A DNA stretch of 64,000 nt, taken from positions 1-64,000 of the IMG/VR virus record IMGVR_UViG_3300049596_001007. The stretch is one strand, 5' to 3'. Under the pieces are notes generated by a model. The model searched no databases. It was given only the letters and a program-made list of their open reading frames with translations, and was not told the origin of the DNA. Shown here piece by piece: positions 14,574 through 23,268 of this stretch (position 1 is its first letter; every line of letters begins with the position of its first letter). Made by a program: the position numbers and the translations under genes. This DNA is from a virus.

Positions 14574-16622
14574 TTATTGGTTGTTCTTTATGAACTTTAT
14601 TTCGCAAGCGTCTGTTGTGCAGTACGCCTCGCCAATAGCATCTGCGGCAAGTCCACCATAGACTCCAGAAAAGTCAATTGGGAAAAGCTTTGCAGATGCT
14701 TCATTATATTTTTCTTCAGTAATCTGAGTGTATGGCATCTGCGGATATGTAGCGTTCCCAGAGGGCAAGAATGACACTGTCTTGAGCTGGCCGTCGTACA
14801 TGTGAAGAACCGTCCCCACGTGCTCAGACTCGGTCTCAGGGTCAAATGAGATGGTTACAGAGACTGAGTTATCTGACCAGTAACGCTGGGCAACAGCCGC
14901 AAGCGACATCTTTTCAAAAATTGTTACATCTCGTTCTGCGCGTTCCGCATCTGATTTGATTGGAAAGAAAACAACGCTAGTAGTCTTTGGAGACTCTGAC
15001 GCTGGTTCAATACGGTAGTTTGCCATTTTGAACAGTGGCAGCATAGGATCTTCATTAGCAAAACGGATAGCTCGGTCAAAGTACTTTCCACCCGGTGTCC
15101 AGTGAACTCCAGGCGACTCACCAGCAAGGATTGAAACTGTGCCAGACGGCTTGACAGTTGTCATCTTGATTGATTCCCGAATACCTAACCATTCAGAGTA
15201 AGTTACGTCATAGTTCTTGATCGTCGCGTACCCAGCGTCCATCCACTCACGAAGCGTTGGTAGTCCAACACGGTCAGCAAAGTTAGCGACACCAGACATT
15301 GAAGTGCCAATGCGGCGATTACGCTGCATGATTGCGTTAGTCTCTTCCCAATGCGTTGGAAGCAGTGTAACTGTCTTAGCGTAAAGGTAAGCAAACTTCA
15401 ATGTACGCTTATAGTCTTCAAGAGATTCATGACGATTAAGGTATGTCTCAACAAGTGTGCAACACTCGTACGACTCAAGCGACTGTTCTGCGCAAGGATT
15501 GTACCCAGCTACACGCCAGTCTTTATTGTTAGCAGGGTCGGCAAGACGTCCGTACTTGCGTGACATGTCTAACCAAATAACTCCAGGTTCTCCGTTGCGA
15601 GCGATGCCGTCAACAATTCTAGATAAGTCCGTCCCAACAGACGTCTCAACAGAGTTGTTTGACATCCACCCCCACCCAGGTGTGGCTGGATCATACGAAT
15701 TTCTTTCTGGGAATACTTCTGCATTCTTAAGGTTAAGAAACTCATCATCATCAATTCGTCCAATTAACAATTCAGCAGAACGTCGTACGTTTCCAGATAC
15801 AACGCAAACACCAATTAAGTTACCGATGTCTGCAATATCCTTGCGTGTAACCTTTTCTCCAGCTCGGTTGCCGAATGTCTTAGCAATGTACTTGTGAAGT
15901 CGCTCGAGTGGCTCGTGCCCCGCAGCAGTTCCACCAAACGTCTTGATTGGCGCACCAAGCGGACGAACCAAAGAATAGTCAAACACAACTGCATCTTGAT
16001 CAGCTTTAAGATACGAGTTGATAGCCAGCGCCACAGACTCAACCCAACCTTCTCTGGTGTCTGGTACTACATAGACATTAGGGACGTCGGAAACTATGGG
16101 CTCGTAAATAGTGAAATCTTTGTCTGCGCCTTTATCGTTGAACCCGACGCCGACGCCAAGCATTGACGCTTCCATAAGAAATGCAAAAGGACGCGCAGGG
16201 TTGTTCTTTGTCATCTCGCTTGTAGACACAAAAGCACAGTTTTGCAATGCAGCAGAGTTCTTCTGAACATTGACAAGTGGCGTACCCATTACCCATAAGC
16301 CTCTTCCAGGCGGTGTCCACTTCAAATTGAACAAACGATCAAAAGCTTCTTTTGCCGATGCTTGAGCTTTTGTATCGTTCCACGGAAGACGGTTTGTTTT
16401 GCAATGATCTTTTTGCAACGAGTACATACCATTGATTACTCGCTCGCAAACATCAACCCATGTCTCTTTTGTGCCGTCTTCCTTAAGACGTGAATACGTC
16501 CTTAAAAAAGTAATTTCACCAACTGAGTTTCCACCAGCATCGCGGTATCCAAACGGAGCGCTCTTTGTCCTATACCCACTAAGGAAATCGTCAGAAACAC
16601 GAAAGGAAAACATTGATGACAT
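14574..16622 (-). CDS. class II (adenosylcobalamin-dependent) ribonucleoside-triphosphate reductase
   Basis: 682 residues from the ATG at 16620-16622, chosen because GGAG lies seven to eight bases upstream; a frame nine codons longer exists. It matches the monomeric B12 enzyme: C129 (NCAFVS), the radical Cys and Glu in NPCAEQ (C377, E379), the partner Cys eleven residues on (C388), and the C-terminal redox pair C668/C673 (CTTDAC). It turns NTPs into dNTPs for phage replication using cobalamin. No small subunit or activase is needed. The phage therefore depends on host or environmental B12. It supplies the dNTP pool used by the replication and modification genes on the right. Confidence 0.93.
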   Translation of the reverse strand: MSSMFSFRVSDDFLSGYRTKSAPFGYRDAGGNSVGEITFLRTYSRLKEDGTKETWVDVCERVINGMYSLQKDHCKTNRLPWNDTKAQASAKEAFDRLFNLKWTPPGRGLWVMGTPLVNVQKNSAALQNCAFVSTSEMTKNNPARPFAFLMEASMLGVGVGFNDKGADKDFTIYEPIVSDVPNVYVVPDTREGWVESVALAINSYLKADQDAVVFDYSLVRPLGAPIKTFGGTAAGHEPLERLHKYIAKTFGNRAGEKVTRKDIADIGNLIGVCVVSGNVRRSAELLIGRIDDDEFLNLKNAEVFPERNSYDPATPGWGWMSNNSVETSVGTDLSRIVDGIARNGEPGVIWLDMSRKYGRLADPANNKDWRVAGYNPCAEQSLESYECCTLVETYLNRHESLEDYKRTLKFAYLYAKTVTLLPTHWEETNAIMQRNRRIGTSMSGVANFADRVGLPTLREWMDAGYATIKNYDVTYSEWLGIRESIKMTTVKPSGTVSILAGESPGVHWTPGGKYFDRAIRFANEDPMLPLFKMANYRIEPASESPKTTSVVFFPIKSDAERAERDVTIFEKMSLAAVAQRYWSDNSVSVTISFDPETESEHVGTVLHMYDGQLKTVSFLPSGNATYPQMPYTQITEEKYNEASAKLFPIDFSGVYGGLAADAIGEAYCTTDACEIKFIKNNQ

Positions 16623-16673
16623 ATATAAACTCCACGGTTGGCTAGGCAATCTTCAAAAGAAGGATGTATGAAA

Positions 16674-16904
16674 TTATACTCTGCCGTTGGTCAGCCAAGA
16701 CAATTGATCGTACATTTCTTTGCACCGTGGGCATATAGGAAAGCTGTCAGGCGCCCTTGTGGGGATCCATATCTTTCCGCACATTGCAACAATTGGAATT
16801 CCCTCAACTAATGCTCGGGTAATTTCTTCTGCCTCCGCGTAGTGGGCAAACATGTCTTTTCCTTGCATGTGTACAGTGATTGTGTCGTACGATAGCTCAG
16901 TCAC
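16674..16904 (-). CDS. DUF3039-like zinc-binding protein
   Basis: 76 residues, GTG start overlapping the previous TGA (GTGA). The pattern FAHYAEAEE, then GIPIVAMCGKIWIPTRAP, then FPICPRCKEMY is that of DUF3039, a small actinobacterial family with one zinc site made by Cys43 and CPRC. Function of the family is not known. It is another sign of an actinobacterial host. Confidence 0.75.
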   Translation of the reverse strand: MTELSYDTITVHMQGKDMFAHYAEAEEITRALVEGIPIVAMCGKIWIPTRAPDSFPICPRCKEMYDQLSWLTNGRV

Positions 16905-17083
16905 GCGGTTAAGTCGCCAAGAGACGCTTGTGACTTTTCCTCGTAAAGCGACTCTATTTTTTCATTTGCCTCGGCTAACGCACGACTGAGGTCTTCAATC
17001 TGGTACTCAAGATCTTTGACATAGACGAAAGTACTCTTATCCATTTTCATCAAAATACTCTTATTCATATATGTAACTACCAT
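16901..17083 (-). CDS. small coiled-coil protein
   Basis: Up to 60 residues, mostly coiled coil (LEYQIEDLSRALAEANEKIE). Several Met codons lie near the start. The one at 17050 (MKMDKSTFVYVK) has AAGAG upstream and may be the true start. Coupled to the DUF3039 gene by a four-base overlap. Function unknown. Confidence 0.5.
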   Translation of the reverse strand: MVVTYMNKSILMKMDKSTFVYVKDLEYQIEDLSRALAEANEKIESLYEEKSQASLGDLTA

Positions 17084-17101
17084 AATATGATTTTACTAAT
17101 T

Positions 17102-18037
17102 TTACTCTGGCACTGGCAGCAATGAGGCAAATACTAGCTTTTGAGGCAGTATCGCTATATGAGATGAAACATCGCTACTTCCGTAACTAATAAGGAAGGT
17201 CTCTCCTTGAGTGGTAAGACCAGCAGCGTACTCTGTGCCACGATTCTCAAAAATAAAACCTCGTGAAAGAGCAATGATTTTTCCTTTTTTATCGTACTTT
17301 GCAAAGTAGTGGACATAAAATCTATGAGCGTTGTTGACAATAGTTCGCGTAAAAAGCCTATGAACAACTGCTAGATAAGTTCCATCTTCAAGTGGATAAA
17401 GATTACTGCTACCTCTAAGACTTGCAATTTCTTGATTATCATTCATATGAGTAATCATTTTTTTGTCTTTAATAGTAGATGTTGGACCATAAATCCAATC
17501 AAAGTACTCATTTGGTTCAGGAGATAGCATCCAGTTTTTTTCTGGCTTATGCGCATCAATTCCGCAAAACTTTTCAAAGGAAACTATTGATGTCAAATCG
17601 TCGCTCAGACGACATATGGCCATACGAGCTTTTTCTGTGTGCCCTTTTTCCAAGGTCACGCAAGTAAAGTGCCAAGCGTTGTCGCGCCAAAAAAGCTTTG
17701 GATCTTCTAACCCTCTACGCAGCGGTCCTTCTTTTGAAAGGTTGTCAACATTAAGCATTCGTAAATTAGTAAGTTTGTAGGTCTCTGGATCAAGCTCGGA
17801 AATGTAAATCTTGCTGCGAATAGTGTCTCCAGTAACAACTTGATACGCACCTGCAGCAGTGATGACATAGTTACCAGAGCGAAGCATTCCAATATATCCA
17901 GTTGATTCGTGGTAGCCAATAGACAAGTTAGTAGCAGACCACTCTTTAATGCTAGGGTCAGCTAAGCGACGAACATTCTTAATTTCTCCACCTAGTTGGT
18001 GAATAGAGGGAGCGTTTTTCTCGTTATCAATTAACAT
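17102..18037 (-). CDS. five-bladed beta-propeller glycosidase-like protein (GH130/GH43-like)
   Basis: 311 residues. Repeated blade motifs are visible: SATNLSIGY, GLEDPKLFWRDNAWHF (near 108-123), KNWMLSP, DWIYGPTS, LRGSSNLYPL, and a late GTEYAAGLT. The EDPKLF and RGSSNL elements recur in viral proteins related to GH130 mannoside phosphorylases. Such proteins cleave, phosphorolyse or bind mannosides or other glycans. It overlaps the upstream methyltransferase by 11 bases, so the two may act on the same sugar or glycan. No signal peptide, so an intracellular role or virion role is likely. Confidence 0.6.
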   Translation of the reverse strand: MLIDNEKNAPSIHQLGGEIKNVRRLADPSIKEWSATNLSIGYHESTGYIGMLRSGNYVITAAGAYQVVTGDTIRSKIYISELDPETYKLTNLRMLNVDNLSKEGPLRRGLEDPKLFWRDNAWHFTCVTLEKGHTEKARMAICRLSDDLTSIVSFEKFCGIDAHKPEKNWMLSPEPNEYFDWIYGPTSTIKDKKMITHMNDNQEIASLRGSSNLYPLEDGTYLAVVHRLFTRTIVNNAHRFYVHYFAKYDKKGKIIALSRGFIFENRGTEYAAGLTTQGETFLISYGSSDVSSHIAILPQKLVFASLLPVPE

Positions 18038-18830
18038 AAATCACCTTTGGGTATCTATCAACGACACCGCTTACCTTCTTAGTTACTGCAAAGATATTAT
18101 CTCCAGTATTCTTAAGGATGAATCCTGCCATCTCAAGACAAGGTCCGATAGCAGTTTGCGGTTCTTCAAATGAATCTTCAGTCCATGCACGGCCATCAAA
18201 CCCTGCAGCTTTAAGAACGGCTGTAAGAGAATGAATGCTGTACTCGTAGTTGTGCCTATAGGGCGATCGATCACGCTGGTACTGCATATAAAAGTACGGC
18301 TCAATGCCATTTAGTATTTTATGTATTGCCCAAGTGCTAGCACAGTTGGGTGTAGTAACTAAAAGAGTTCCACCAGTCTTAAGGACCCTATTCATTTCTG
18401 CGAGCATATACATAGGGTCAACTTCCATATGCTCAATTACTTCTGAGAGAAGAATAAAGTCAAAGTAGTCGTCTTCAAAAGGTAGCGGCTCATCTTCAAT
18501 ATTGACACGAGCAACCTTGAGGTTGATTGACTCATCTTGAAGCGTAAAAGTATCTTCACCAAGCTTAGGTTTATCTAAATTAAAATCAGTAACGGTTAAA
18601 TCTAAATCTGGTGCAAGTTTGCTAAGAACCAGTGGAATGAGCGTTGTTGTTCCAACCTCTAAGAATTTACCCTGAGGGTTCTGGTCAAGGATTGTTTGAA
18701 GTGTTCTTGCCATACGACGAGCATGCCCGTAGTGGTAGTGGTCAGTTTTTTCAACGAGTGGTTTCATTGCGTTGACAATTTCTAGGGAGACGTCTTTATA
18801 TGTTTCTATAATCACGCAATAACCTCGCAT
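18027..18830 (-). CDS. class I SAM-dependent methyltransferase
   Basis: 267 residues. Motif I is FLEVGTTTLIPLVLSKL (about 55-71). The acidic end of strand 2 is LTVTDFN. The catalytic strand is YFDFILLSEVIEHME (about 121-135), followed by LKTGGTLLVTTPN, the standard type-11/12 layout. The EVIEHM and TTPN motifs occur in methyltransferases of surface-glycan loci. The neighbouring GH130-like gene supports a sugar or small-molecule acceptor rather than DNA, but this is inference. A GTG six codons in is an alternative start. Confidence 0.82.
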   Translation of the reverse strand: MRGYCVIIETYKDVSLEIVNAMKPLVEKTDHYHYGHARRMARTLQTILDQNPQGKFLEVGTTTLIPLVLSKLAPDLDLTVTDFNLDKPKLGEDTFTLQDESINLKVARVNIEDEPLPFEDDYFDFILLSEVIEHMEVDPMYMLAEMNRVLKTGGTLLVTTPNCASTWAIHKILNGIEPYFYMQYQRDRSPYRHNYEYSIHSLTAVLKAAGFDGRAWTEDSFEEPQTAIGPCLEMAGFILKNTGDNIFAVTKKVSGVVDRYPKVIYVN

Positions 18831-18846
18831 TCTTATTCATCACTAC

Positions 18847-19644
18847 TTACGCCTGGCAAGTAGGGCACCAATATAGCGTTCTTCCTGCCATGTCGGCAGC
18901 CCGAACCAGCTCGCCACAGACGCGACAAGGATTGCCAGCTCGTTTGTACACATAACTGTTGTGAGCATGGCCGTGAAGTCGCACCTCGGCGTCGGTTAAG
19001 TGGTCGTCTGCCACCGTTCTGATTTTACCGTCTTCGGCACCAAGTATTAGTAACCGCACAGCATTTCCCCAAACATCATCAAAGACTTGCTTAGACACTT
19101 CTTTGCCCGGGACGTATGGGGAGTAGCTAGAAAGAAACAGTAGCTCAGCCCTGTACACGTTGCCTATCCCAGCAATGATAGATTGGTCCATAAGCAATTG
19201 CCCTATTGGTTTGGAGCTTTTATGAATTTTTACCCACGCATTCTCGGATTGCGCATCATTATGAATTGGATCTGGACCAAGCTTGCTGATTTTGTTCTGC
19301 CGCCCAGCGTCATCAATGAGCTCGCACCGCGTCGGTCCCGTGAGGTCGGACGTGAACATCTCATTACGAATGCGCATCCTAGTGCTTTTACCAGGTTCTT
19401 TCGCGCTACTGCTCTTCCTCCCGGTAAAAAACCCGTATAGCCCTAAGTGGATATGAACGATGTCCTCGTCAAAGTGAAAAAACAGATGCTTTCCATGCGC
19501 ACTTGTTTTTGTCATTTTTCTTCCGTTTAGTTTAGACGCTTCTTCAGCAAATCTCCCCTGCGGGCTGGTTATCTCTAATTCAGTTCCTACAAAAGCGTTG
19601 GAATGAACTGTTGCGTAATGGCGTATACTGTGTCCTTCTGGCAT
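18847..19644 (-). CDS. Fpg/Nei-family DNA glycosylase/AP lyase
   Basis: 265 residues starting MPEGHSIRHY; mature Pro2 is the catalytic nucleophile and Glu3 the proton donor. SAHGKHLFFHF (about 48-58) gives the conserved lysine. IAGIGNVYRAELLF is the H2TH region, and the end is a four-Cys zinc finger (CRVCGE...CPTCQ). The enzyme removes oxidised bases and nicks the DNA. MPEGHSI is closest to the actinobacterial Nei2-type enzymes. A phage copy may repair virion DNA or, in view of the proposed base modification, remove damaged or unmodified bases (speculative). Confidence 0.9.
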   Translation of the reverse strand: MPEGHSIRHYATVHSNAFVGTELEITSPQGRFAEEASKLNGRKMTKTSAHGKHLFFHFDEDIVHIHLGLYGFFTGRKSSSAKEPGKSTRMRIRNEMFTSDLTGPTRCELIDDAGRQNKISKLGPDPIHNDAQSENAWVKIHKSSKPIGQLLMDQSIIAGIGNVYRAELLFLSSYSPYVPGKEVSKQVFDDVWGNAVRLLILGAEDGKIRTVADDHLTDAEVRLHGHAHNSYVYKRAGNPCRVCGELVRAADMAGRTLYWCPTCQA

Positions 19645-19768
19645 AAGCCAATTATATCAATGCAATTGTCGCAATTCCCAAAAAGCCTAAAATAAGAAAC
19701 ATAGAGGCGGTATAAGATATGTCCAATCGCTGCCCATTAAGTAGAAATACTTAGCAATAGGAGAAAAT

Positions 19769-20596
19769 ATGTCAAAGGTAAGTTGGGATTACATTGTTCC
19801 AGTAGTTCTTCCAAAAGACCTCAAAGGAATTGAGCCAGGCAAACTGCCTGCCAATCTTTTGAAGGCTGTTCCTGGTGGCGGAAAGATGCATTCAATTGCA
19901 GCCTGCGCGTGGATGGCAATGATTGAAAAAGCAAAGGCAGAAGGCGTTGAGCTTAAGCCTACTTCAAGCGGCGACACATATCGCGATTACGATAGTCAAA
20001 AGCAAGGTTTCCTCACACGTTATCAACTCGAGGCAATTCCAGGCCAAAGCACAAAAACCTTTGAAGGCAAGACTTGGTATCTCAAAAAGGGTATGGCGAT
20101 GCTTGCTACGCCTGGCAAGAGTCAACACAATCTCGGTTTAGCAGTTGATGTTGCCAGCGCTTCAGAGCCAAAGCGTTTGAACTGGCTTATTGAAAACGTA
20201 AAAGAGTTTGGTTTTAGTTGGGAAGTTGTTCCTGAAGAGCCATGGCACCTTCGTTACGTATGTGGAGACAACATTCCAGCTTCCGTAAAAGCGTGGATGA
20301 ATGCCAATGGAGCAAACGCTCCAGCAGCCCCTGCTCCAGCGGCCCCTGCTCCAGCACCGGCCCCTACAGCAGCAGCAGCAAAAAGCTCAGGCGCAGTAGC
20401 GTATCCTGGCACGCCAGTTACGACTGGTTCAACTGGAAATGCTGTCAAAGCTATTCAAACAAAGCTCGGGCTTACTCCAGTTGACGGAGACTTTGGCGCA
20501 AAAACAGCAGCAGCAGTTAAGAAGTTTAAGACGAGCAACGGCCTGCCACAGGACAGCATTGTTGGTCCCAAGGTATGGGCTAAGCTGTTCAGCTGA
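19769..20596 (+). CDS. endolysin: M15 (VanY-like) peptidase plus peptidoglycan-binding domain
   Basis: 275 residues with AGGAGA before the ATG. The peptidase shows SGDTYRDYDSQ (68-76), the zinc ligands H120 and D127 in SQHNLGLAVDVA and H160 in EEPWHLRYV, so the active site is complete. An Ala/Pro linker (183-200) joins it to a PG_binding_1 domain with IQTKLGLTPVDGDFG and AVKKFKTSNGL. It cuts peptide stems of the host wall at lysis. The next gene is a membrane protein overlapping its stop, the usual endolysin-holin pairing. No signal peptide, so export needs a holin. Confidence 0.92.
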   Translation: MSKVSWDYIVPVVLPKDLKGIEPGKLPANLLKAVPGGGKMHSIAACAWMAMIEKAKAEGVELKPTSSGDTYRDYDSQKQGFLTRYQLEAIPGQSTKTFEGKTWYLKKGMAMLATPGKSQHNLGLAVDVASASEPKRLNWLIENVKEFGFSWEVVPEEPWHLRYVCGDNIPASVKAWMNANGANAPAAPAPAAPAPAPAPTAAAAKSSGAVAYPGTPVTTGSTGNAVKAIQTKLGLTPVDGDFGAKTAAAVKKFKTSNGLPQDSIVGPKVWAKLFS

Positions 20597-20934
20597 TGTT
20601 TGCAGCCGAAACACTCATAACGCCTGCTGCCGACATGACAAATTGGCAGAACATTATCGTTGCGATAATCACAGCAAGCAGTCTTGTTGCTGTCGCGTAT
20701 CTTCAGTTCGTGTATAAGGCTGGCAAGAAGCGCGGCGAAGAAGCAAGAGCCGACTGGGCACAGAACAAAGAAGACCATGCGTATGTTGTTGCAAGAATAA
20801 CTGACCTTGGCAGGTCTCTTGGAATATCAATAGATCGTGTAGAAGCAACAGCAATTCGCACTGAAGAAAAGCTTGATCAGCATATAAATGATCACGCAAC
20901 AGGAAAGCTAGACACAGCTAAAAGACGGGGATAA
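20596..20934 (+). CDS. DUF2746-like membrane protein, candidate holin
   Basis: 112 residues, start overlapping the endolysin stop (TGATG). One N-terminal membrane helix (NIIVAIITASSLVAVAYLQFVY) is followed by a charged, coiled-coil cytosolic part (ARITDLGRSLGISIDRVEAT). This topology and the place next to the lysin match the DUF2746 proteins of mycobacteriophages, regarded as putative holins or holin partners. It is the best-placed holin of the four candidates in the window. Confidence 0.65.
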   Translation: MFAAETLITPAADMTNWQNIIVAIITASSLVAVAYLQFVYKAGKKRGEEARADWAQNKEDHAYVVARITDLGRSLGISIDRVEATAIRTEEKLDQHINDHATGKLDTAKRRG

Positions 20935-20936
20935 CT

Positions 20937-21155
20937 ATGGGGAAAAAGAAAAAGAGTAGCCTAGCAGGCCGAGCAGGCTATAGAACGCGAAAGCATCCAG
21001 TAACTGGCGAAGTCGAGCAAGTCCCAGGAACTCGCGCAGGGAGAAAGCGTAATCGTCTTCCGTTTGGCCATCCATTGCGCACACACGACTTGAACTTTAG
21101 GCCAGCGAGCACACGCAAAGAACGAGCAACTGAGTCAGGAAAAGCAAAAAAGTAA
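20937..21155 (+). CDS. small basic protein (72 aa)
   Basis: Two bases after the previous stop. Very rich in Lys/Arg (GKKKKSSLAGRAGYRTRK, then a long basic tail), with HPVTGEVEQVPGTRAGRKR in the middle. It resembles a nucleic-acid or wall-binding peptide; no known domain. Last gene of the lysis operon. Confidence 0.55.
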   Translation: MGKKKKSSLAGRAGYRTRKHPVTGEVEQVPGTRAGRKRNRLPFGHPLRTHDLNFRPASTRKERATESGKAKK

Positions 21156-21282
21156 CGGTCTAGTCTCAAGCGACGCACGAGCAGTAGTGATGCCGGCATA
21201 GTTAGGGAAAGGATTTAGCAATAAGCGACGATAGCAGGTTAAAGCTTTAGCGCTAGGCTATATAGATCTAAGTGCTACCTTA

Positions 21283-21328
21283 GGGGGGTCACTCCCGCCG
21301 CTCGGAGGTGACGGCGGGATACCTCCCC
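21283..21328. terminator. long G/C-rich two-part hairpin between convergent genes
   Basis: Inner stem CCCGCCG (21294-21300) with CGGCGGG (21312-21318); outer GGGGGG (21283-21288) with CCTCCCC (21322-21328). The loop contains GGAGGTGAC, which could alternatively pair with GTCAC or with ACCTCC, so competing folds or a pseudoknot are possible. There is no U-tract on either side. Its site between the lysis operon and the convergent transglycosylase suits a two-way terminator. 21156-21449 holds no gene that I can support. Confidence 0.5.
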
Positions 21329-21449
21329 ACATTACGCACGACGCCACACACAAAACAACACTCTTACTCAAGTTTGCTACAACGTTTTCCCTGTCGTATT
21401 TAGCTACATTACCTGCAGCGGAAAAATTCGGTTTTGGCAGCTTCCCAAC

Positions 21450-22235
21450 CTAGTTGGTGCGATACACTCGCCAGTTGCCTAATTTACCTTGTGAGTTGTC
21501 CATAATGTATTTTGCTACTTTAAGGTTGCAATCTAGGACAAGTAGAACTTTTAAGTCGCCACGTTCTGCTTTGCAGACGTTAGCAACAACAGTCTTCCAA
21601 GAAGAGTTGATTTGCAAAAGCCCAGAGTCATACGACCCATCTTTGTTTAGCGTCCAGACAATCTTGCCGTTTTTCCAAATGGCGTTAATTGCGCCAACTC
21701 TGCAGCGGCTCTCTCTGTACGCAATGTACGAAAATACGTCTACAGGTTCAAGTCCAGCGGCGCGGATAGCCTCTTCAAATGCTGGGCATCTTTGCTCTGG
21801 ATTACTCGAGATGTTGTACTGCGGCTCAGTACTTAGAGCTACCGACGCTGGAATTGCTGGAACTATGTCCGTAGGCAATCCTACCGCCTGGAGGGCTTCT
21901 ATGTGCTCTCGCCGTGTTATGGAGCCGTAGACTCCATCGACACGAACGGTCTTAAGAGCTTTTTGAAGGATTGTAACTCTTTTGCTCTTTTCGTTAAATC
22001 TATACTTGACCATGTAAACCGACTGCTCAGGCACGACTGCAAGAGAACCTGCCGGTGCTGCGAGCCTGTCGGCCTGTGTTTGGGTGGTCACGGATTGCTG
22101 AGGCAAATTATGTACCACCAAAGTGATACTAGGTTGCTCCTGCGGCTTGAAACTATTGTGTGACATTGCCACATCAGTTCCAGTAAAGCCTACCGTACCT
22201 AATATAGATAATAGTAAACCACTAAGTGTTTTCAT
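21450..22235 (-). CDS. secreted lytic transglycosylase-like protein
   Basis: 261 residues. N-terminal hydrophobic segment (LSGLLLSILGTVGFTG) as a signal peptide or anchor. A peptidoglycan-binding-like part has ILQKALKTVRVDGVYGSITRR (near 90-110). The C-terminal half has the SLT-type catalytic Glu in AYRESRC and YDSGLLQINSSW. These proteins cut the glycan strand. A secreted form could thin the wall during lysis or block superinfection; a virion-entry role is less likely with a signal peptide. It is convergent with the endolysin operon. Confidence 0.75.
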   Translation of the reverse strand: MKTLSGLLLSILGTVGFTGTDVAMSHNSFKPQEQPSITLVVHNLPQQSVTTQTQADRLAAPAGSLAVVPEQSVYMVKYRFNEKSKRVTILQKALKTVRVDGVYGSITRREHIEALQAVGLPTDIVPAIPASVALSTEPQYNISSNPEQRCPAFEEAIRAAGLEPVDVFSYIAYRESRCRVGAINAIWKNGKIVWTLNKDGSYDSGLLQINSSWKTVVANVCKAERGDLKVLLVLDCNLKVAKYIMDNSQGKLGNWRVYRTN

Positions 22236-22516
22236 GTTGTTCAGTCTCCTCGGTTGGTTGCCTTCTCCGGTGGCTGGTATCTATAACTATAACCAGTTAG
22301 CTCTATAAAAAGAACATTCGACAGCAAAAAACCAACGAAAGCCTTTGTTTCCAATGAATAAAGCTCAAATAAATATCTAAGCCAATGATAGCAACGGTTA
22401 GAGAACTGCCAAAGTTGTACATACTTAACATTAAAATTGTATGGTAAAGTTTGTACAGTAAGCCGAGAAACCCTTTAGCAGCAACAAGTTTAGCACGCTC
22501 AAACAGAGAGTAGCAC

Positions 22517-23209
22517 ATGGCAACTAAGAAAAGTAAACCAAAGTCTGACCTAGCGCTGTTGTACGCACGAGTGTCTACGCAGATGCAAGTCAATGATGGA
22601 ATGTCTCTTGACGCACAGGAACGAGACCTAAAGCGCGCAGCGGAACACGCAGGTTTTACTGAGTTTGAACTTCTGCGTGAAGAAGGTAGATCAGGCAAGT
22701 CAATCAAAGGAAGACCGATTCTTAAGGCAGCTTTGGAAAGACTGGACAAAGGTGAAGCGGCCGCTATCTTTGTTACTCGCATTGACCGTCTTGCTAGGTC
22801 AACTCAGGACTTTCTTACCATCGTAGATAGCGCGCATAAGAACGGTTGGCGAATTGTGATGCTGGACTTAAATCTAGACACGGCCTCATACCAAGGAAGA
22901 TTCGTCGTAACGATCATGTCGGCGCTTGCGGAAATGGAACGAGCTATCATAGCAGAACGCCAAAAAGACGTCCACAGGGATCGTAGAGAAAAAGGAAAGG
23001 TTTGGGGTGTTGATCTCGGCCTTAAGACAAAAGTGCCTGCCGAAGTTAGATCGCAGATCTCGGAGTACAGAAGCTTAGGAATGTCGTACAACAAAATAGC
23101 TGAAAAGCTAAATAACGAGAAGATTCCGCCAACTCGTGGAGCGAAATGGTACGCATCTACTGTTCACAGCTTGGTAAACAATCTAAAAGACAAAGGGTCT
23201 TCTTCGTAA
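22517..23209 (+). CDS. serine recombinase (resolvase/invertase family)
   Basis: 230 residues. YARVST at 16-21 holds the nucleophile Ser20. VTRIDRLARST and GRFVVTIMSALAEMERAIIAER carry the remaining catalytic arginines and the long helix. The C-terminal part (GMSYNKIAEKLNNEKIPP) is a short DNA-binding domain. It lacks the several hundred extra residues of large phage integrases, so it is nearer to resolvases and invertases, although small integrases exist. The 281-base upstream gap holds two TGTACA palindromes (22416, 22452). Possible roles are integration, dimer resolution or inversion of fibre genes. Confidence 0.9.
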   Translation: MATKKSKPKSDLALLYARVSTQMQVNDGMSLDAQERDLKRAAEHAGFTEFELLREEGRSGKSIKGRPILKAALERLDKGEAAAIFVTRIDRLARSTQDFLTIVDSAHKNGWRIVMLDLNLDTASYQGRFVVTIMSALAEMERAIIAERQKDVHRDRREKGKVWGVDLGLKTKVPAEVRSQISEYRSLGMSYNKIAEKLNNEKIPPTRGAKWYASTVHSLVNNLKDKGSSS

Positions 23210-23220
23210 AGAACAAGGTC

Positions 23221-23266
23221 GAGCTGGGCGGGCGATTCATTTGCCGTGCCTCGGCCCACCCAGCTC
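23221..23266. terminator. long imperfect inverted repeat downstream of the recombinase
   Basis: GAGCTGGGCGGGC (23221-23233) pairs with GCCCACCCAGCTC (23254-23266) at 12 of 13 positions, 12 bases after the recombinase stop. It lies between convergent genes and so is likely a terminator. Position next to a recombinase also makes it a candidate recombination site. No U-tract. Confidence 0.5.
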
Positions 23267-23268
23267 TG

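Noticed and set aside
19660-19710. 16-residue hydrophobic minus-strand peptide frame between the glycosylase and endolysin
   Set aside because: Too short and with no clear ribosome site; likely chance in an AT-rich gap.
22303-22428. Minus-strand hydrophobic frame of about 40 residues upstream of the recombinase
   Set aside because: No Shine-Dalgarno, lies in a probable promoter region, and composition fits AT-rich noncoding DNA. Kept only as a remote possibility.
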